Notes: a model not told the origin generated them from the letters alone. A stretch of DNA of 64,000 bases from Streptomyces sp. NBC_00306 (GCF_036169555.1 NZ_CP108032.1:3348001-3412000), one strand, 5' to 3'. Positions 28,990 through 38,122 are shown, counted from the first letter of the stretch. Numbers and translations: made by a program.

Positions 28990-29813
28990 CACAGGGCCTT
29001 CCGGGCGACGGCGAAGATGCGACGGAAGGGGAACACCGTGCCGTGCGGGCCCGGCGGGTAGGCCTTGCGGAGCAGGTCGCGGTACTGGGCAAGGAATTCA
29101 TGAGCGGCGTTCGCGTCATCGGCGAGCTCGGTGAGGACCGGCCGCAGGGCGGTGCCCTTGACCCAGTCAAGGACCGGGTCCTCTCCGGCGAGGAGTTGGA
29201 AGTAGGTCGTCTCCCAGGTATCCGTCTCACAGCCGAGGTCTGCCAGTCGCGAGAGATAGTCGGCCGGTTCCAGGATGTGGACGAAGCGCCGTCCGTGGTC
29301 GCCGAGCCGGCTGCGCCACTGCGGGGTGTCGCAGAGTTCGCCGAGGAGGGCGTGGCTGGGCGAGGTGAAGTTGCCGGGGACCTGGAAGGCGAGGGTGCCG
29401 CCGGGGTTCAGGCCGTCGATCCAGCGCGGAAACGATTCGGGATGGTTGGGCACCCATTGCAGTGCGGCATTGGAGACGATCAGGTCGTACGGCTCCTCGG
29501 GGATCCAGTGCGCCGCGTCCGCGGGCCGGAAGTCCAGCCAGCCGCCGCCCGAGGTGGTGCCGGCGTGGTCCTTCTGCGCCAGGGCGAGCATCTCGGGCGA
29601 CAGGTCGAAGCCCGTGATGTGGGCGTCGGGCCAGCGGTCGGCGAGCAGCGTGGTGACATTGCCGGGGCCGCATCCGACGTCCGCGATGCGGGCGGGCCTG
29701 CCGTCGCCGCGGGGCAGGTCGGGTATACGGGCGAGGAGATCCAGGAACGGGCGGGTACGGTGCCCGGAGTGGCGAAGGTACTGGTGCGGATCCCACGTTG
29801 GTGCGGAATGCAT
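28989..29813 (-). CDS. tam: Trans-aconitate 2-methyltransferase-like SAM methyltransferase
   Basis: 274 residues. SAM motif I ADVGCGPGNVTTLLADRWP, then ITGFDLSPEMLALA, and motif IV-like YDLIVSNAALQWVPNH; the N-terminal WDPHQYLRHSGHRTRPFLDLL is characteristic of Tam, which methylates trans-aconitate to relieve aconitase inhibition. AAGGGGG precedes the ATG. The promoter region carries a MarR-type palindrome and a divergent marR gene. Confidence 0.9.
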   Translation of the reverse strand: MHSAPTWDPHQYLRHSGHRTRPFLDLLARIPDLPRGDGRPARIADVGCGPGNVTTLLADRWPDAHITGFDLSPEMLALAQKDHAGTTSGGGWLDFRPADAAHWIPEEPYDLIVSNAALQWVPNHPESFPRWIDGLNPGGTLAFQVPGNFTSPSHALLGELCDTPQWRSRLGDHGRRFVHILEPADYLSRLADLGCETDTWETTYFQLLAGEDPVLDWVKGTALRPVLTELADDANAAHEFLAQYRDLLRKAYPPGPHGTVFPFRRIFAVARKAL

Positions 29814-29889
29814 GATCGAGCCCCCTTGCTGGAACGGTGTGCCGAACCGGAACTGAGGTCCGGCCCGACCATGCCCAATCGTCCAGCAG

Positions 29890-29918
29890 ATTATATCTTG
29901 ACGTCAAGAGACTTCACA
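29890..29918 (-). promoter_or_regulatory. Promoter of tam with consensus -10
   Basis: On the minus strand, TATAAT (29895-29890) with TGTGAA (29918-29913) 17 bases upstream. The -10 is a perfect consensus hexamer, unusual in this GC-rich DNA. The MarR palindrome lies exactly in the spacer. Confidence 0.6.
29896..29909. promoter_or_regulatory. MarR-type operator palindrome
   Basis: Perfect 14-bp palindrome TCTTGACGTCAAGA in the tam/marR divergent region. It occupies the spacer of the tam promoter, so binding would block it, and lies about 35 bases upstream of marR. The TTGA-N2-TCAA core is typical of MarR-family sites. Confidence 0.75.
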
Positions 29919-29944
29919 TCGACAGACCCTCTACACTGATCGAC

Positions 29945-30442
29945 ATGGAGGACGAGGTCGATCGACTGGTCGCAGCATGGCGCCGTGAGCGCCCGGACCT
30001 CGACGTGGAACCGCTCGAGGTTCTCAGTCGCGTCTCCAGACTCGCCCGCCACCTCGACCGCGCCCGCCGGCTCGCCTTCTCCGAGCACCAGCTGGAGCCG
30101 TGGGAGTTCGACGTCCTCACCTCGCTGCGGCGCGCGGGCGCCCCGTACCAGCTCTCGCCCGGTCAGCTGCTCACCCAGACACTGGTCACCTCGGGCACGA
30201 TGACCAATCGCATCGACAGGCTGGCCAAGAAAGACCTGGTGGAGCGGCTTCCGGATCCCAGCGACCGGCGTGGGGTACTGGTGCGGCTGACCCCCGAAGG
30301 ACGGGACCGGGCGGACCAGGCGCTCGCCGGGCTGCTCGCCCAGGAGCGGGCGATCCTCGCCGAACTCTCCCGCGCCCAGCGCGGGGAACTGGCCGCTCTG
30401 CTACGCCAGTTGACCGCCCCGTTCGACAACATCCCCGGCTAG
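29945..30442 (+). CDS. MarR-family regulator, likely from a leaderless transcript
   Basis: 165 residues. Winged-helix signature EFDVLTSLRRAGAPYQLSPGQ, MTNRIDRLAKKDLVERLPD, SDRRGVLVRLTPEGR is intact. No Shine-Dalgarno sequence precedes ATG 29945, while TACACT at 29932-29937 would start transcription at or next to the A of the ATG, suggesting a leaderless mRNA. Probably represses tam and itself through the palindrome at 29896. Its last 42 bases overlap the 3' end of the convergent LuxR-type gene. Confidence 0.9.
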   Translation: MEDEVDRLVAAWRRERPDLDVEPLEVLSRVSRLARHLDRARRLAFSEHQLEPWEFDVLTSLRRAGAPYQLSPGQLLTQTLVTSGTMTNRIDRLAKKDLVERLPDPSDRRGVLVRLTPEGRDRADQALAGLLAQERAILAELSRAQRGELAALLRQLTAPFDNIPG

Positions 30443-31195
30443 TTCGGCCGGGCCGACCCCGGCTCGGCGGGCGAGGGCTACCGCGGCGAGCGTCGAGTGC
30501 ACCCCGAGCTTCCCGAGGACGTTCTGCATATGCGTCCGGACGGTGTGCGGTGACAGAAAGAGGCGCTCGGCGACTGCTTTGCGCCCCAGGCCGGCGACCA
30601 TGCACCGCAGCACTTCCCGCTCGCGCGGGGTGAGGGACTCGACGAGCCGCTCGCTCTCGGTGCGGTGCTTGCGGGCCGCGGTCAGCTCGCGCAGCACGCC
30701 GGTGAGCAGTGCGGGCGGCAGATGCGTCTCGTCCCGCAGGACGCCCCGGATCACCGCGAGCAGCCGCTGGAGCGAGCAGTCCTTGGCCACCCAGCCCGAG
30801 GCGCCTGCCTGCAGCGCGAGTGCGGCGCGGCGCGGGTCGTCCTTCTCGGCGAGCACGACGCTGCGGACGGACGACTGGCCCGAACGGACGCCCGCGACCA
30901 GGGAGATGCCGTCGACGAGGCCGTCCTCGCCGTCGTCCGACACGGCGCGCGGCGCGATGACGGCGTGGGTGCCGGGGCGGTTCGGGACCGCGGCCGTGCC
31001 GAGGTCGGCGTCGACGAGCATGACGTCGAACCGGCGGCCCTCGGACGCGGCGCGCTCCAGACATCGCAGCGCCGCGGGGCCGCTGCCGGCCGCGGAGACG
31101 TCGACGTCGGGCTCGGCCGCGAGGGCGGCAGCGAGCGACTCGGCGAAGATGCGGTGGTCGTCCACCACCAGGACCCGGATACGAACCACAGACAC
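30401..31195 (-). CDS. LuxR/NarL-type response regulator
   Basis: About 264 residues from GTG at 31195 (GTG at 31189, with GGGGG ahead, is equally likely). Receiver: IRVLVVDDHRIFAESL acid pair, phospho-acceptor Asp in VMLVDADLG, and Lys in GWVAKD; an insert of about 30 residues follows the Asp. The C-terminal LuxR HTH reads LTPREREVLRCMVAGLGRK, SPHTVRTHMQNVLGKLGV. The key residues are intact, so it should be phosphorylatable. No kinase gene is adjacent. The gene's 3' end overlaps marR (convergent) by 42 bases, so there is no room for a terminator between them. Confidence 0.9.
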   Translation of the reverse strand: MSVVRIRVLVVDDHRIFAESLAAALAAEPDVDVSAAGSGPAALRCLERAASEGRRFDVMLVDADLGTAAVPNRPGTHAVIAPRAVSDDGEDGLVDGISLVAGVRSGQSSVRSVVLAEKDDPRRAALALQAGASGWVAKDCSLQRLLAVIRGVLRDETHLPPALLTGVLRELTAARKHRTESERLVESLTPREREVLRCMVAGLGRKAVAERLFLSPHTVRTHMQNVLGKLGVHSTLAAVALARRAGVGPAELAGDVVERGGQLA

Positions 31196-31407
31196 CCCCA
31201 GGTTCGGAGGACGGACCGGCGCGGGTACGGCGCCCGGAAAGGAGGGGTGGTACAGCGGTTGCTCGGCCGCCGCCGTGCTGTGACTGTTACCCCACCCCGG
31301 GCGTCGTACCCGACTGTCTCGCCCCCTGATCAACACCGGCCCCCACCGGTGCTGAGCATCAGCGTACGGGCGGGGGGCCGGAGGGGAAGGTTATTTGCAG
31401 AACTGAT

Positions 31408-31431
31408 GGCTCACCCTGTGCAGGGTGAGCC
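31408..31431. repeat. 24-bp near-perfect palindrome
   Basis: GGCTCACCCTG-TG-CAGGGTGAGCC, 11-bp arms, about 215 bases upstream of the LuxR-type gene. Either an operator or a terminator; there is no U-run on either strand. Confidence 0.7.
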
Positions 31432-31750
31432 GGATGTTTCGTCGTGAGACAGAAGTCGACGCAGTTCGGCGCGGACTGCCCGCTTCACGGCCCCGGACGG
31501 CAGAGATCCTGCTGGCGCAGGACGTGGGGGCGCGAGGAGGCACTCTCCGGAACGGGGGGCGGAGCGTGCGCGCGGACGCGCGCCGGGGCGCGGGCGGTGA
31601 CGGACGGCCTTCCGGACGCAAAGGGCGGACGCATGGTCGCGTGGCACATGCGCGGCCCGGTCGGCCGGGACCCGCGGGGCCCGCCCGCCTGCCTGCCGGA
31701 CCCGTCCGCCGGTGCCTGCCCCACTCATCCGCCGAACACTCGCGAGGCCC

Positions 31751-31936
31751 CGTCCGCCGACACTGGCGCGGCCCCGTCCGCCAACGCCTCCACGACCCGT
31801 CCGCCTACACTCACGACGCCCGTCCACCGACGCCTGCCCGACCCGTCCGCCGACACTGGCGCGGCCCCGCCCGCCGGCGCCTCCACGACCCGTCCGCCTT
31901 CACTCACGACGCCCGTCCGCCGGGGCGTCCACGACC
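31751..31936. repeat. 93-bp tandem duplication in non-coding DNA
   Basis: Copy 1 31751-31843, copy 2 31844-31936; both begin CGTCCGCCGACACTGGCGCG and share most positions. Further degenerate fragments follow to about 32045. The period is divisible by three, consistent with ancestry in coding sequence, but no product is recognisable. Confidence 0.8.
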
Positions 31937-32061
31937 TGTCCGCCGAACACTCGCGAGGCCCCGTCCGCCGACGCCTCCACGCCTCCGTCCGCCGAACACC
32001 CGCGAGGCCCCGCCCGCCGGCGCCTCCACGACCCGTCCGCCCCCATGTCCCCGGACCGGTG

Positions 32062-33168
32062 TCAGGACAGCCGCCGCGCGCCTCCCGACGGTGTCGTCGA
32101 GAAGATCCGCGGCTGCTTCCACGACGCCGAAGTGAACGCCTCCTGGACCGACTTCGTCAGCGCGGGCGTCAGCGCGACCTCGGTGAGGACGATCGCCGAG
32201 CCGCCGAAGCCGCCGCCCGTCATCCTCGCGCCGAGCGCGCCCGCCGCCAGGGCCGTGTCGACCACCAGGTCCAACTCGGGGCACGAGATGCGGAAGTCGT
32301 CGCGCAGTGAGGCATGCCCCTCGGTGAGGACGGGGCCCGTGGCGCGGATGTCGCCCGCCTCCAGGTGGGCGATCACCCGTTCCACCCGGTGGTTCTCCGT
32401 GACGATGTGCCTGGCCAGCGCCCGGATCTCGGGGTCGGGCAGCCGGTCGAGGGCCTCGGGGAGCGCGTCGTGGGCGATGTCGCGGAGCGCGGGTACGCCC
32501 AGGGTCGCCGCCGCCGACTCGCAGCCCGCCCGGCGCTTGCCGTACTCGCCGTCGCTGTGCGCGTGCTTGACGCGCGTGTCGACCACGAGGAGTTCGAGGC
32601 CCTGTCCGGCCAGGTCGAGCGGTATCTGGCGCTGGGACAGGTCGCGGGTGTCCAGGTGCAGCGCGTGCCCCTCGGTGCAGCACGCCGACGCCGTCTGGTC
32701 CATGATCCCGGTCGGCGCCCCGACGTAGATGTTCTCGGCGCGCTGGCACAGGCGCGCCATCCGGCCGCGCTCCAGGCCCAGTTCGTACAGGTCGTTCAGG
32801 GCCAGCGCGGTGACGACCTCCAGTGCGGCGGAGGACGACAGGCCCGCGCCCGTCGGCACGGTCGACTCGTAGTGGATGTCCGCGCCGCCCACCGCGTGGC
32901 CCGCCTCGCGCAGGGCCCACACGACGCCGGCGGGGTAGTCGGTCCAGCCCCGCGGCCCGTGCCCGGGCGCGAGTTCGGTGACGCGCAGTTCGGTGGCGGC
33001 GCCCGGGGCGCCCGCCGAGTGCAGCCGCAGGACGCCGTCGTCGCGCCGTGACACCGTCGCGACCGTGGTGTGCGGCAGCGCGAAGGGCATCACGAAACCG
33101 TCGTTGTAGTCGGTGTGTTCACCGATCAGGTTGACCCGCCCGGGCGCCGCCCACACACCGTCGCTCAT
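32062..33168 (-). CDS. galK: Galactokinase
   Basis: GHMP kinase phosphorylating galactose at C1 (Leloir pathway). 368 residues. [19 protein letters not shown] is the galactokinase signature, [14 protein letters not shown] the ATP-binding GHMP loop, and [11 protein letters not shown] motif 3. ATG at 33168 overlaps the galE stop by four bases (ATGA), so it is the last gene of galTEK. No clear terminator follows; the repeat-rich region does. Confidence 0.96.
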   Translation of the reverse strand: MSDGVWAAPGRVNLIGEHTDYNDGFVMPFALPHTTVATVSRRDDGVLRLHSAGAPGAATELRVTELAPGHGPRGWTDYPAGVVWALREAGHAVGGADIHYESTVPTGAGLSSSAALEVVTALALNDLYELGLERGRMARLCQRAENIYVGAPTGIMDQTASACCTEGHALHLDTRDLSQRQIPLDLAGQGLELLVVDTRVKHAHSDGEYGKRRAGCESAAATLGVPALRDIAHDALPEALDRLPDPEIRALARHIVTENHRVERVIAHLEAGDIRATGPVLTEGHASLRDDFRISCPELDLVVDTALAAGALGARMTGGGFGGSAIVLTEVALTPALTKSVQEAFTSASWKQPRIFSTTPSGGARRLS

Positions 33169-34130
33169 GAAGCGTTCTCCCTCTCCCGGGCAAAGGCCCA
33201 CGCGTCCGACACGATGCCCGCGAGGTCCGCGCGGGACGGCTGCCAGCCCAGGCGCTCGCGCGCGGTCCGCGCCGATGCGACCAGCACCGCCGGGTCGCCG
33301 CCACGCCGCGGGGCCACGACCTCCGGCACCGGATGCCCGGTGACGCGGCGCACGGTGTCGACGACCTCGCGCACCGAGAACCCGTTGCCGTTGCCGAGGT
33401 TGCAGATCAGGTGTTCGCCGGGTGCCGCGGCGTCCAGGGCCAGCAGATGGGCCTCGGCGAGGTCCGCGACATGGATGTAGTCCCGGACGCAGGTGCCGTC
33501 GGGGGTCGGGTAGTCGTCGCCGAACACGGAGATCGACTCCCGCTTGCCGAGCGCCACCTGGAGGACCAGCGGGATGAGGTGCGACTCGGGCTCGTGGCGC
33601 TCGCCGCAGGAGCCGTACGCCCCGGCCACGTTGAAGTAGCGCAGTGAGACCGCGGCGAGTCCGTGGGCCGCCGCCTCGCCGGTGATCATGTGGTCGACGG
33701 CGAGCTTGGAGGCGCCGTACGGGCTGGTCGGCGCGGTCGGGTCGGTCTCGGTGATCGGCGTGGAGACCGGCTCGCCGTAGGTGGCCGCGGTGGAGGAGAA
33801 GACGAGCGTGCGCACCCCGGCCGACCGCATCGCCGCGAGCAGGGCCATCGTGCCGCCGACGTTGTTGTCCCAGTACTTCTCGGGCTTCAGCACCGACTCG
33901 CCGACCTGCGAGAACGCGGCGAAGTGCAGCACGGCGTCGAAGGAGTCGTCCAGCCACTTGGCGGCGTCGCGGATGTCGCCCTCGACGAAGGCGGCGCCCG
34001 CCGGGACGCCCTCCCGGAAGCCGGTCGACAGGTTGTCGAGGACGGTGACCTCGTGCCCCGCTTCCAGCAGGTGCTGCGCCACCACGCTGCCGACGTATCC
34101 GGCCCCGCCCGTCACCAGGTACTTGCTCAC
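33165..34130 (-). CDS. galE: UDP-glucose 4-epimerase
   Basis: 321 residues. Rossmann motif GGAGYVGS, catalytic SSTAATYG and YGASK (Tyr-x3-Lys), then [14 protein letters not shown]. Interconverts UDP-galactose and UDP-glucose. Coupled by 4-base overlaps to both galT and galK. Confidence 0.96.
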   Translation of the reverse strand: MSKYLVTGGAGYVGSVVAQHLLEAGHEVTVLDNLSTGFREGVPAGAAFVEGDIRDAAKWLDDSFDAVLHFAAFSQVGESVLKPEKYWDNNVGGTMALLAAMRSAGVRTLVFSSTAATYGEPVSTPITETDPTAPTSPYGASKLAVDHMITGEAAAHGLAAVSLRYFNVAGAYGSCGERHEPESHLIPLVLQVALGKRESISVFGDDYPTPDGTCVRDYIHVADLAEAHLLALDAAAPGEHLICNLGNGNGFSVREVVDTVRRVTGHPVPEVVAPRRGGDPAVLVASARTARERLGWQPSRADLAGIVSDAWAFARERENAS

Positions 34131-35170
34131 TCGCTCGCTACCTCTCGCAGTCGCTCGGCCGCGGTTTCCGGCGGCACATCGTTGATGAACACGCTCATAC
34201 CGGACTCGGAACCGGCGAGGAACTTCAGCTTGCCGGAAGTGCGTCGGATGGTGAAAAGCTCGAGATGGAGCCCGAAGTCCTCCCGTCCGGGCTCGCTGAA
34301 CGGCGCCTGGTGCCAGGCCGAGATGTACGGCGTCGGCGGCTCGCCCTCCCCGAAGATCCGGTCGAAGCGCCTCAACAGTTCCAGATACAGCTGTGGGAAC
34401 TCTGTGCGCGCCGCGTCGTCCAGGGCCCGCAGGTCGGGCACGCGCCGCCGCGGGTAGAGGTGCACCTCGTACGGCCAGTGCGCGGCGTACGGCACGAGGG
34501 CGACCCAGTGCTCACCGGTGAGGACCACCCGTGAGCCGTCGGCCAGTTCACGCTCCACGACGTCGTCGAAGAGGTTGCGGCCCGTCGTCTCCCGGTGCTC
34601 GGCGGCCGAGCGCAGCATGAGCTCCGTGCGCGGGGTGACGAAGGGGTATCCGTAGATCTGGCCGTGCGGGTGGCCGAGGGTGACGCCGATCTCGGCGCCC
34701 CGGTTCTCGAAGCAGAAGACCTGTTCCACCTGCGGGAGTTCGGCGAGTTCGGCGGTGCGGTCGGTCCAGGCCTCCAGGACGAGCGCGGCCTGGTCCTCGT
34801 CGAGGTCGGCGAAGGACGCGTCGTGGTCGGAGGTGAAGCAGACGACCTCGCAGCGGCCGGAGCCGCCGGCGAGCGAGGGGAAGCGGTTCTCGAAGACGAC
34901 GACGTCGTAGTCGGACGCCGGGATCTCGCTGAGGCGGCCGTCGCGTGAGGGGCACAGCGGGCACTCGTCGGCGGGCGGGTGGTAGGTGCGGCCCTGGCGG
35001 TGCGAGGCGATGGCGACCGAGTCTCCGAGCAGGGGGTCCCGGCGGATCTCGGAGCTGGTGGCGACAGGGTCGAGCGGGCGCCGGTCCACGGCGTCGCGGA
35101 CGGTGTCGTCCCGGGAGTCGAAGTAGAGCAGTTCACGACCGTCGGCGAGCCGGGTCGACGTCTTCTTCAC
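34127..35170 (-). CDS. galT: Galactose-1-phosphate uridylyltransferase
   Basis: 347 residues, full length. Active-site HIT-like motif [12 protein letters not shown] with the nucleophilic His; zinc ligands in ECPLCPS. GTG start at 35170 with GAGGG about 10 bases upstream. First gene of galTEK, the order known from the S. lividans galactose operon. Transcribed from the divergent AT-richer region 35171-35381. Confidence 0.96.
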   Translation of the reverse strand: MKKTSTRLADGRELLYFDSRDDTVRDAVDRRPLDPVATSSEIRRDPLLGDSVAIASHRQGRTYHPPADECPLCPSRDGRLSEIPASDYDVVVFENRFPSLAGGSGRCEVVCFTSDHDASFADLDEDQAALVLEAWTDRTAELAELPQVEQVFCFENRGAEIGVTLGHPHGQIYGYPFVTPRTELMLRSAAEHRETTGRNLFDDVVERELADGSRVVLTGEHWVALVPYAAHWPYEVHLYPRRRVPDLRALDDAARTEFPQLYLELLRRFDRIFGEGEPPTPYISAWHQAPFSEPGREDFGLHLELFTIRRTSGKLKFLAGSESGMSVFINDVPPETAAERLREVASE

Positions 35171-35209
35171 TGTGGCACTCCCTCACCCTCCCAAACAGAA
35201 CCGCACATA

Positions 35210-35238
35210 ACAAATCACAAGCCAACAGGCGTCGTCAA
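35210..35238 (-). promoter_or_regulatory. Candidate promoter of galTEK
   Basis: Minus-strand TTGACG (35238-35233), 17-base spacer, ATTTGT (35215-35210), placing the transcript start about 33 bases before galT. The -10 match is weak. The surrounding 150 bp is the most AT-rich stretch in the vicinity. Confidence 0.45.
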
Positions 35239-35313
35239 TGGGCGTGCAGCATGCACCTACCTCGGACATTTCCACCAGCTCGATCACGATCAAACAAAGA
35301 ACACCAACAAAAC

Positions 35314-35330
35314 TGTTCAGTTATTGAACA
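35314..35330. promoter_or_regulatory. Inverted repeat in the gal/symporter divergent region
   Basis: TGTTCA-N5-TGAACA, a perfect 6-bp inverted repeat 52 bases upstream of the symporter start and 144 upstream of galT. Adjacent TTTGTTTGATCGTGATCGAG-like elements (35282-35301, minus strand) resemble DeoR/LacI-type sites. Candidate operator coordinating uptake and catabolism of galactose. Confidence 0.5.
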
Positions 35331-35381
35331 CGGACGCGTAGGTTCCGCAGGGATCAGTTCGCGCGACGAAGCGAGTACTTC

Positions 35382-37052
35382 ATGCAATACCTGGCCGAAG
35401 GGCTTCGGCTCCCCACCAACGGACTCGACTACGCAATCCTGGCGATCTACTTCGCCGTCGTCCTGGGCATCGGCTTCGCCGCGCGGGCGAGCGTCAAGAC
35501 CAGTCTCGACTTCTTCCTCTCCGGGCGCTCGCTGCCCGCCTGGGTCACCGGCCTGGCCTTCGTCGCCGCCAACCTGGGCGCCACCGAGATCCTCGGCATG
35601 GCCGCCACCGGCGCGCAGTACGGCGTCGCCGTCGTGCACTGGTACTGGATCGGCGCCATCCCGGCGATGGTCTTCCTGGGCCTGGTGATGATGCCGTTCT
35701 ACTACGGCTCCAAGGTCCGGTCCGTCCCCGAGTTCCTGCTCCAGCGGTTCGACAAATCCGCACACCTGCTGAGCTCGGTCCTCTTCGCCTTCGCCGCGAT
35801 CCTCATCGCCGGCGTCAACCTCTACGCCCTGTCGATCGTGGTGGAGGCGCTGCTGGGCTGGCCGCAGTGGGTCTCCATCGTCGTCGCCGGCTTCTTCGTC
35901 CTCGCGTACATCACCGTCGGCGGGCTCTCCTCGGCGATCTACAACGAGGTCCTCCAGTTCTTCGTCATCCTCGCCGCGCTCATACCCCTGACCTTCCTCG
36001 GTCTCAAGCGCGTCGGCGGCTGGGACGGTCTGAGCGACTCGCTCACCGCGAGCCACGGCGACGACTTCCTCACCGCCTGGGGCGGCACCGGCATCAGCGA
36101 CGCCAATCCGCTCGGCGCCAACTGGCTCACCATCGTCCTCGGCCTCGGCTTCGTGCTCTCCTTCGGCTACTGGACCACCAACTTCGCCGAGGTCCAGCGG
36201 GCCCTGTCCGCGAAGAACCTGTCCGCCGCCAAGCGCACCCCGCTGATCGCCGCCTTCCCGAAGATCTTCATCGTCTTCCTGGTGATGATCCCGGGCCTGG
36301 TCGCCGCCGTCCTCGTACCGAAGATCGGCACGGCGGGCTCCCACCTCACCTACAACGACGCCATCCCGCTGCTGATGCAGGAACTGCTGCCCAACGGCGT
36401 CCTCGGCATCGCGGTGACCGGACTGCTCGCCGCCTTCATGGCCGGCATGGCGGCGAACGTCTCGTCCTTCAACACCGTGTTCACGTACGACATCTGGGCG
36501 AAGTACGTGAAGCAGGGCCGCGAGGACCGCTACTACCTGCGCTTCGGCCGGCTGATCACCGCGATCGGCGTGCTGTGCTCCATCGGCACCGCCTTCCTCG
36601 CCTCCAGCTTCAGCAACATCATGGGCTACCTCCAGACGCTGTTCTCGTTCTTCAACGTCCCGATGTTCGTGGTCTTCATCATCGGCATGTTCTGGAAGCG
36701 GGCCTCGATGAAGTCCGGCGCCTGGGGCCTCTTCGCGGGCACGTCGGCCGCGATGGTCAACTACTTCTGGATCTACAAGCAGGGCGTCATCGACATCCCG
36801 ACCGACCAGGGCGCCAACTTCGTCTCCGCGATCGTCGCCTTCGTCGCCGGCGCGCTCGTGATGGTGGTCGTCACCCTGTTCACCGCGCCGAAGCCCGAGG
36901 CCGAACTGGCCGGTCTGGTCTACGGAACCACCTCACCGGGCATGGAGGAGGCGCCGGAGGAGGGCGACAGCGCCTGGTACCGCAGGCCCGCCCTGCTGGG
37001 CTGGGGCGCGATCGTGCTCGCCGCCGCCTGCTACATCCCCTTCTCCTTCTGA
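35382..37052 (+). CDS. Sodium/solute symporter (SSS family), probable galactose transporter
   Basis: 556 residues, about 13-14 membrane helices. N-terminal helix DYAILAIYFAVVLGIGFAAR, then SLDFFLSGRSLPAWVTGLAF and NLGATEILGMAATGAQYG, typical of SGLT-like transporters; later VLSFGYWTTNFAEVQRALSA is the conserved SSS block. Divergent from galTEK across 211 bases, which argues for galactose or a related sugar as substrate. The ribosome site is poor. Followed 21 bases on by a small membrane protein gene. Confidence 0.92.
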   Translation: MQYLAEGLRLPTNGLDYAILAIYFAVVLGIGFAARASVKTSLDFFLSGRSLPAWVTGLAFVAANLGATEILGMAATGAQYGVAVVHWYWIGAIPAMVFLGLVMMPFYYGSKVRSVPEFLLQRFDKSAHLLSSVLFAFAAILIAGVNLYALSIVVEALLGWPQWVSIVVAGFFVLAYITVGGLSSAIYNEVLQFFVILAALIPLTFLGLKRVGGWDGLSDSLTASHGDDFLTAWGGTGISDANPLGANWLTIVLGLGFVLSFGYWTTNFAEVQRALSAKNLSAAKRTPLIAAFPKIFIVFLVMIPGLVAAVLVPKIGTAGSHLTYNDAIPLLMQELLPNGVLGIAVTGLLAAFMAGMAANVSSFNTVFTYDIWAKYVKQGREDRYYLRFGRLITAIGVLCSIGTAFLASSFSNIMGYLQTLFSFFNVPMFVVFIIGMFWKRASMKSGAWGLFAGTSAAMVNYFWIYKQGVIDIPTDQGANFVSAIVAFVAGALVMVVVTLFTAPKPEAELAGLVYGTTSPGMEEAPEEGDSAWYRRPALLGWGAIVLAAACYIPFSF

Positions 37053-37073
37053 CCCGATCGGAGGCACCTCCAC

Positions 37074-37352
37074 ATGTCCGAACTGCAGCGTGAAGTCTCC
37101 GAGCTGGAGCGCAAGTCCGCCACCGCGGCCCGTCTCTTCGACATCCGGCTCATCATCGGCGGCCTGTTCACCCTCTACGGGATCATCGTCACGATCGCCG
37201 GGATCCTCGCGTCCGACGCGGATCTCAAGAAGGCCGAGGGCGTCAACATCAATCTCTGGACCGGCCTCGGCATGCTCGCCCTGGGGCTGTTCTTCCTTCT
37301 CTGGCTGAAGCTGCGGCCCATCGCGCCGCCGCCCCCGGCCGAGGACGCCTGA
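37074..37352 (+). CDS. Small membrane protein downstream of the symporter
   Basis: 92 residues. Short N-terminal coiled segment (SELQREVSELERKSATAAR) and two helices (IIGGLFTLYGIIVTIAGIL and TGLGMLALGLFFLLWLKL). CGGAGG precedes the ATG, and the 21-base gap indicates co-transcription with the symporter. No known family; possibly an accessory subunit. Confidence 0.85.
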   Translation: MSELQREVSELERKSATAARLFDIRLIIGGLFTLYGIIVTIAGILASDADLKKAEGVNINLWTGLGMLALGLFFLLWLKLRPIAPPPPAEDA

Positions 37353-37381
37353 CGCCGGGCGCCGCGCCGAGGGCGCCTGAG

Positions 37382-38122
37382 CTACTGCTCCGGTGGAGGC
37401 GGCGGGTCGGAGAGACCGGCCGCCCCCGGGTAACCGGGCAACGGGCCGGGTGGTGAGGCGATCGCCGCCCGGTCCAGCAGTCCGGTACGGGCCGCGAGCG
37501 CGGCCGCCTCCAGCCGGGAGCCCACCCCCAGCTTCATCAGCACCCGCTGCACATGGGTACGGGCCGTGCTCGGCGCGATGCCCATACCGGCCGCGATCAG
37601 CCGGGTGTCCTCGCCCTCCGCCACCCTGACCAGTACCTCCACCTCGCGCGGGGTGAGCAGTTGCAGCAGCCGCTGCCCCTCGTCGTCCGGCTGGACCGCG
37701 GGGTTGAGCAGTTCGGCGAACGCGCCCTGGAGCAGCTGCGGGGCCACCACCGCCTCACCCGCACGCGCCTTGACCATGGCGCGCTCCACGCCCTCGATGC
37801 GCTCGTCGTGGCGCACATAACCGGAGGCGCCGGCCGCGAAGGCCGCGGCGATTCCGCGGGGGCTCGGCACCGGGCCCAGCACCACCACCGCCACCTGGGG
37901 CCGCTCACGTTTGATCTTCACGATCGGGTCGAACGCGCCGGGCTCGGCGGGTGTCGCGGTGCCCAGCAGACATACCTCGGGCGCCCTGCTGACGACGAGA
38001 TCGGCGGCGCCTGCCGCGGGAGCCGCGGCGGCGAGCACCCGGTGTCCCCGCAGCTTCAGGGCCGAGGCGAGTGCCTCCGCGAGCAGTCGGTGATCGTCCA
38101 GCACCATGAGCCGCACGCCCAT
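37382..38122 (-). CDS. LuxR-type regulator with degenerate receiver domain
   Basis: 246 residues from ATG at 38122 (GGGGG upstream). The N-terminal receiver fold is recognisable (VRLMVLDDHRLLAEALASAL), but where the phospho-acceptor Asp should be the sequence reads EVCLLGTATP (Asp replaced by Gly), and the conserved Lys position reads GYVRHD (Lys to His). The LuxR HTH is intact (LTPREVEVLVRVAEGEDTR, APSTARTHVQRVLMKLGV). A Pro/Gly-rich tail ends the protein. It probably works without phosphorylation. It lies beside the beta-propeller genes. Confidence 0.9.
   Translation of the reverse strand: MGVRLMVLDDHRLLAEALASALKLRGHRVLAAAAPAAGAADLVVSRAPEVCLLGTATPAEPGAFDPIVKIKRERPQVAVVVLGPVPSPRGIAAAFAAGASGYVRHDERIEGVERAMVKARAGEAVVAPQLLQGAFAELLNPAVQPDDEGQRLLQLLTPREVEVLVRVAEGEDTRLIAAGMGIAPSTARTHVQRVLMKLGVGSRLEAAALAARTGLLDRAAIASPPGPLPGYPGAAGLSDPPPPPEQ

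Larger units (their letters stand above)
31196..32061. other. 866-bp non-coding, repeat-rich region before galK
   Basis: No supported gene. 31196-31400 should contain the LuxR-type gene's promoter. From about 31690 to 32045 the sequence is built from degenerate copies of CCGTCCGCCGACACT and CTCCACGACC elements, including a 93-bp tandem duplication. All six frames give low-complexity Pro/Arg/Thr-rich products without family resemblance. It may be decayed coding DNA or a structural spacer. Confidence 0.65.

Noticed and set aside
31444..32310. Plus-strand frames of 230-340 codons in the repeat region before galK
   Set aside because: Products are Pro/Arg/Thr/Ser low-complexity, partly antisense to galK, with no ribosome site.
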